A stretch of 8,936 nucleotides of DNA, taken from the NCBI GenBank assembly GCA_045805345.1, contig JBJMLK010000153.1, positions 1-8,936 on the forward strand, given 5' to 3'. The stretch is from AC-37 sp045805345. Its GTDB lineage: Bacteria; Actinomycetota; Thermoleophilia; Solirubrobacterales; Thermoleophilaceae. The position numbers and the translations under genes were made by a program. Below, one piece after another: positions 6,286-8,936 of this stretch. The first letter of the stretch is position 1. Every line of letters begins with the position of its first letter. Under the pieces are notes generated by a model. The model worked only from the letters and a program-made list of their open reading frames with translations. It was not told where the DNA came from and made no database searches.

Positions 6286-7064
6286 TGGAGGCCGGACGCC
6301 ACAGCTCTCGCCGCGCGCTCGTGACCGGCGCCGCGACGGGGATCGGCCGCGCGACGGCCGCGCGCCTCGGCGCCGAGGGCGCGGCCGTGGTCGTCAACTA
6401 CATCGGCGACCCCGAGCCGGCCGGGGCGCTCGTGCGCGAGATCGAGCAGGGCGGCGGGCGGGCGATGGTGATCGAGGCCGACGTGTCGAACGAGGAGCAG
6501 GTCGTGGCCATGTTCGGCGAGGCCGCAAGCGCCCTCGGCGGGCCCGTCGACCTGCTCGTGAACAACGCCGGGATCGAGAAGCCGTTCCCGCTGGTCGAGA
6601 TGCCGCTGGAGGAGTGGAACAAGGTGCTCGCGGTCAACCTCACCGGCTCCTTCCTGTGCGCCCGCGAGACCGCGCGCGGGCTGATCGACGCCGGCGCGCC
6701 CGGGGCGATCCTCAACGTGTCGAGCGTCCACGAGGTGATCCCGTGGCCGAGCTTCGGCCACTACTGCGCGAGCAAGGGTGGGATGAAGCTGTGGGCGCAG
6801 TCCATCGCCAAGGAGCTGGCGCCGCACGGGATCCGCGTGGCCAACGTCGCTCCCGGCGCCATCCTCACGCCGATCAACCAGGAACTGATGGACGACCCGG
6901 ACAAGCGGCGCGAGGTGGAGGGGGAGGTGCCGTGGGGCCGCCTCGGCAAGCCCGAGGAGATCGCCGGCGCGATCTCGTGGCTCGCGTCGCCCGAGGCCGA
7001 GTACGTCGTCGGCACGACGCTGTTCGTGGACGGCGGCATGACGCTGTACCCGAACTTCATCTAG
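6285..7064 (+). CDS. gdh: SDR-family dehydrogenase, glucose 1-dehydrogenase-like
   Basis: This is a 259-residue short-chain dehydrogenase. It has a Rossmann glycine motif TGAATGIG (14-21), NNAG (93-96), active-site N118, S147, Y160 and K164 (YCASK), and PGAILTPIN. It closely recalls Bacillus glucose 1-dehydrogenase (EC 1.1.1.47): VNNAGIEKP, WNKVLAVNLTGSFL, SSVHEVIPWP, HYCASKGGMKL and the ending FVDGGMTLYPNF all have near counterparts there. That enzyme oxidises beta-D-glucose to gluconolactone with NAD(P)+ in the cytoplasm as a tetramer. I chose the GTG at 6285, which shares its first base with the STAS stop (TAGTG). AAGGTGA at 6268-6274 is a plausible ribosome site. The frame is open further upstream to 5913, but that part overlaps the STAS gene in another frame. 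The overlap implies coupling to the partner-switch genes. Family membership is certain; glucose as substrate is likely but unproven. Confidence 0.88.
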   Translation: MEAGRHSSRRALVTGAATGIGRATAARLGAEGAAVVVNYIGDPEPAGALVREIEQGGGRAMVIEADVSNEEQVVAMFGEAASALGGPVDLLVNNAGIEKPFPLVEMPLEEWNKVLAVNLTGSFLCARETARGLIDAGAPGAILNVSSVHEVIPWPSFGHYCASKGGMKLWAQSIAKELAPHGIRVANVAPGAILTPINQELMDDPDKRREVEGEVPWGRLGKPEEIAGAISWLASPEAEYVVGTTLFVDGGMTLYPNFI

Positions 7065-7100
7065 CGCGCTACTAAGGGGACGCTCGCGGGTTATCGGGGC

Positions 7101-8303
7101 ATGGCCCGCGTGACGTTGGCGCTCGCGGTCGTCGCTTCCCTCACGACCGCCGCTCCCGCCGCGCGGGCCGCAGGGGGCTGCGAGGTGCCCAGTGGAGCGC
7201 ACGTTAAGGCGACCGCCAAGCACGCCGTGGCGTACCGCGTCGGGTCGCGGGTCTTCGCGTGCCTTCACGGAACCGGCGACCGGGTGCTGCTCGAGCGCCT
7301 CGGCGAGCACGGGGGCAGGGTCACGCGGGTCGGTCCGATCGTGCTCGCGGGCCCCCACGTGGTTTACGCCAAGCGGCGCACGTCCAGCTCGTCCGACTTC
7401 TGGGGCTACGTGGAGGTCGTCCACATCGACCTTCGCAACCCCGGCGGCCGAGACGCCGACACCCCATGGGGGGACCCGGGCCCGCCCAGCGCCTACGTGC
7501 TCCAGATCGTGCTGGCCCCCGACGGGGCGTACGCGTACACGGCTCAGGGGTTCCAGCCCGATGAAGCCGGCGAGAAGTACTACGAGGAGCGGTTGGTGAT
7601 CGCGCATGACGGCGCGGGCCGACGGGCCCTCGACTACTGGGGGAACGGGGGGTCGGAGGACGACTCGGGCGCGATCGACCTCGGCTCGCTGGTGCGCCGC
7701 CACCGGGTCGTGTCGTGGATGCATGCAGGCGAGTCACGGTCGGCGCACCTCCGCGACGTCGGCAGCTGCAGGGTCCCGCCCGATGCGCGCGTCGAGAGGT
7801 TCGCGGCGGGCACCGTCGTGTACAAGCGCTACGGGGGCACGCTCGCCTGCATCGGACGGGTCGGCAAGGCGCAGGTCATCAACGAGGACGTGATCAGTGA
7901 CGGCAGGTACGAGTCCAGCGACACGTACAGGATCGGCGGCCGATTCGTGGGATGGACGGAGCTCGTCGAGCGGGATGGACACGCCGACGAGCGCTATGTG
8001 CGCCTCTACGACCTCGGCAGGCGGCACCTGGTGCGAGAGGCGCTCGTGACGTCGAACGACTGCCGGGCGGACGTCGGGGTCCCCGACATAGCGGTAGCCC
8101 GCACCGGCGCCTTCGCGTGGACGACGGCGGTCTACGACTCCGAGCACGTTTGCACGCTCGTGACCGCCTGGGACGCCTGCGGTCGGTCGGTGCTCGACGA
8201 GGGCGTCGACACGAACTCGCTCCGGATCGCCGGGGCCCAGGTCCGCTGGACCGCTTCTGGCGCCGAGCGGTCGGCTCCGCTGCGCTCCTCGGCCGACTGC
8301 TGA
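7101..8303 (+). CDS. Secreted protein of unknown function with two internal repeats
   Basis: I do not recognise this 400-residue protein. Residues 1-23 look like a Sec signal peptide: MAR, a hydrophobic core (VTLALAVVASL), then APAARA with probable cleavage after A23. The mature part is rich in short strands (for example VVYAK, VEVVHIDL, FVGWTEL, YVRLYDLGRR), suggesting a beta-propeller-like or beta-sandwich fold. It contains a clear internal duplication starting at C27 and C223. The eight mature cysteines (27, 54, 223, 250, 321, 351, 360, 400) could form four disulfides, which fits an extracellular place. There are no membrane segments after the signal, no lipobox and no catalytic motif I can name. 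At least six Arg codons are AGG (for example R73, R224, R233, R269), which are much scarcer in the neighbours, hinting at a separate history or low expression. The ATG lies 36 bp after the SDR stop, without a clear Shine-Dalgarno. Confidence 0.82.
   Translation: MARVTLALAVVASLTTAAPAARAAGGCEVPSGAHVKATAKHAVAYRVGSRVFACLHGTGDRVLLERLGEHGGRVTRVGPIVLAGPHVVYAKRRTSSSSDFWGYVEVVHIDLRNPGGRDADTPWGDPGPPSAYVLQIVLAPDGAYAYTAQGFQPDEAGEKYYEERLVIAHDGAGRRALDYWGNGGSEDDSGAIDLGSLVRRHRVVSWMHAGESRSAHLRDVGSCRVPPDARVERFAAGTVVYKRYGGTLACIGRVGKAQVINEDVISDGRYESSDTYRIGGRFVGWTELVERDGHADERYVRLYDLGRRHLVREALVTSNDCRADVGVPDIAVARTGAFAWTTAVYDSEHVCTLVTAWDACGRSVLDEGVDTNSLRIAGAQVRWTASGAERSAPLRSSADC
7179..8303 (+). repeat. Internal protein duplication in the secreted unknown (residues 27-222 and 223-400)
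   Basis: Residues 27-54 and 223-250 align without gaps with 10 of 28 identities, including both end cysteines, VP, and VxY then AC. Similarity continues with gaps: VEVVHIDLR (104-112) matches YVRLYDLGRR (299-308), LAPDGAYAYTA (138-148) matches VARTGAFAWTT (332-342), and ESRSAHL (211-217) matches AERSAPL (388-394). Copy 2 is shorter by about 18 residues. The similarity is seen in the protein and is not obvious in the DNA, so the duplication is old. Confidence 0.75.
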
Positions 8304-8337
8304 AGGAACTCCGAGGCGGTAAGCGAATCACCTGGGC

Positions 8338-8936
8338 GTGACCCGCTCAGGTACTTCGGCCCTCACGCTCTCCGCCGAGATCCGCCAGCGCTTCGACGAG
8401 TTCTCGCGCTCGCAGAAGGACGTCGGGCAGTACATCGTCGACCACCTGGACGAGGCCGCCTTCCACACCGCCGAGGAGCTGGCCCGGCGCGCCAACACGT
8501 CGAGCTCGACGGTCGTACGGTTCGCGCAGGCGCTCGGGTTCGAGGGCTTCCCCGAGCTCCAGTCGGCGGCGCGCGACGAGTACCGGCGCGCCCGCGGCGA
8601 CGGCGAGACCGAGACGCTCGACACCCCGCCGCTCTTCCCCATCGACCAGACCGAGTTCGAGGCCGCGCTGGCCGCCGACCACGTGAACGTGGCCGAGACC
8701 GCGCGCAAGCTCGACCGCGACGAGGTGGCCGCGGCCGTCGAGGCGATCTCGAGGTCGGAGCACACGCTCCTCTGCGGCACCGACCAGATGGCCTTCTTCG
8801 CGAGCTACCAGCGCCACCTGCTGATGCTGCTCGACCTGCGCTGCGAGGTCGTGGCGAGCCCGCGCCAGGAGGGGCTGGCCCGGCTCGGCCGGATCGACGA
8901 GCGCACGCTGGTGGTCGGCTTCTCGGCCGGGCGCCC
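8338..8936 (+). CDS. MurR/RpiR-family transcriptional regulator (partial, C-terminus beyond the window)
   Basis: The first 199 residues are present, with no stop before the window edge. Residues about 10-80 are the RpiR-type N-terminal helix-turn-helix domain: SQKDVGQYIVDHLDEAAFHTAEELARRANTS in outline, then SSSTVVRFAQALGFEGFPELQ, the family's recognition-helix region. A linker of about 45 residues leads to the start of a SIS domain (about 127 onward) with TLLCGTDQMAFF, a helix SYQRHLLMLLDL, and LVVGFSAGR at the edge. SIS domains usually bind phosphosugars, and these proteins regulate sugar, amino-sugar or related catabolic genes. The usual Ser/Gly-rich ligand loop reads CGTDQ here, so the ligand may differ. 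An in-frame TAA at 8320-8322 leaves GTG 8338 as the first standard start. No Shine-Dalgarno at usable spacing is present. Its targets probably lie to the right, outside the window. Confidence 0.88.
   Translation, partial: MTRSGTSALTLSAEIRQRFDEFSRSQKDVGQYIVDHLDEAAFHTAEELARRANTSSSTVVRFAQALGFEGFPELQSAARDEYRRARGDGETETLDTPPLFPIDQTEFEAALAADHVNVAETARKLDRDEVAAAVEAISRSEHTLLCGTDQMAFFASYQRHLLMLLDLRCEVVASPRQEGLARLGRIDERTLVVGFSAGR

Noticed and set aside
7062..7071. TAGCGCGCTA palindrome at the SDR stop codon, considered as terminator or operator
   Set aside because: A 10-bp perfect palindrome with no loop and no following T-run is not an intrinsic terminator. It is too short to claim as an operator without comparison.
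7065..7100. Search for a leaderless promoter before the secreted gene
   Set aside because: TTATCG and TACTAA are present, but neither fits TANNNT at 6-9 nt from the ATG, so no promoter is called.
6282..7724. 480-codon open frame on the minus strand
   Set aside because: Antisense to the SDR and part of the secreted gene; no recognisable domain, and composition typical of a GC-rich shadow frame.

Overview
The window is high-GC DNA (by eye about 70 % G+C, with codons ending almost always in G or C), densely packed with genes. Several genes start with GTG and show no Shine-Dalgarno sequence. The gene types fit a soil actinobacterium: an NHEJ ligase LigD, a GAF/PP2C/HATPase partner-switch protein, and leaderless-looking starts. 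A deep-branching class such as Thermoleophilia is my best guess, but nothing in the window (no rRNA or other marker) proves it. No tRNA, rRNA, CRISPR array, insertion sequence or attachment site was seen.

Layout. On the minus strand at the left edge lies a two-gene unit: a Sco-family copper/thiol lipoprotein (280-900), then a membrane-anchored TlpA-like thioredoxin (1-261, running off the window). Both fit the maturation of cytochrome c oxidase. A 33-bp divergent region (901-933) separates this unit from a plus-strand run reaching the right edge: LigD (934-3255), a 165-residue protein of unknown function (3272-3769), a tandem-GAF/PP2C phosphatase/HATPase kinase (3782-5923), a STAS anti-sigma-factor antagonist (5920-6285), a glucose 1-dehydrogenase-like SDR (6285-7064), a secreted two-repeat protein of unknown function (7101-8303), and an RpiR-type regulator cut by the window end (8338-8936). 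No gap between genes exceeds 36 bp.

How the genes may work together. The genes from 934 to 7064 have gaps of 16 and 12 bp and then overlaps of 4 and 1 bp, so they could be one transcription unit. Its core is a partner switch. The GAF domains would sense a signal, the PP2C domain would dephosphorylate the STAS protein, and the C-terminal HATPase domain could phosphorylate it or bind an anti-sigma target. No sigma factor is present, so the output is not visible. The upstream ligase would serve double-strand-break end joining, although no Ku gene is in the window. The dehydrogenase would oxidise glucose and yield NAD(P)H. A joint role in surviving stress or desiccation is inference from gene order only.

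The most interesting points are the back-to-back TANNNT boxes lying 6 and 7 nt from both divergent GTG starts, the internal duplication with equally spaced cysteine pairs in the secreted unknown protein, the coupling of LigD to a stress partner switch, and the unrecognised 165-residue protein between them.
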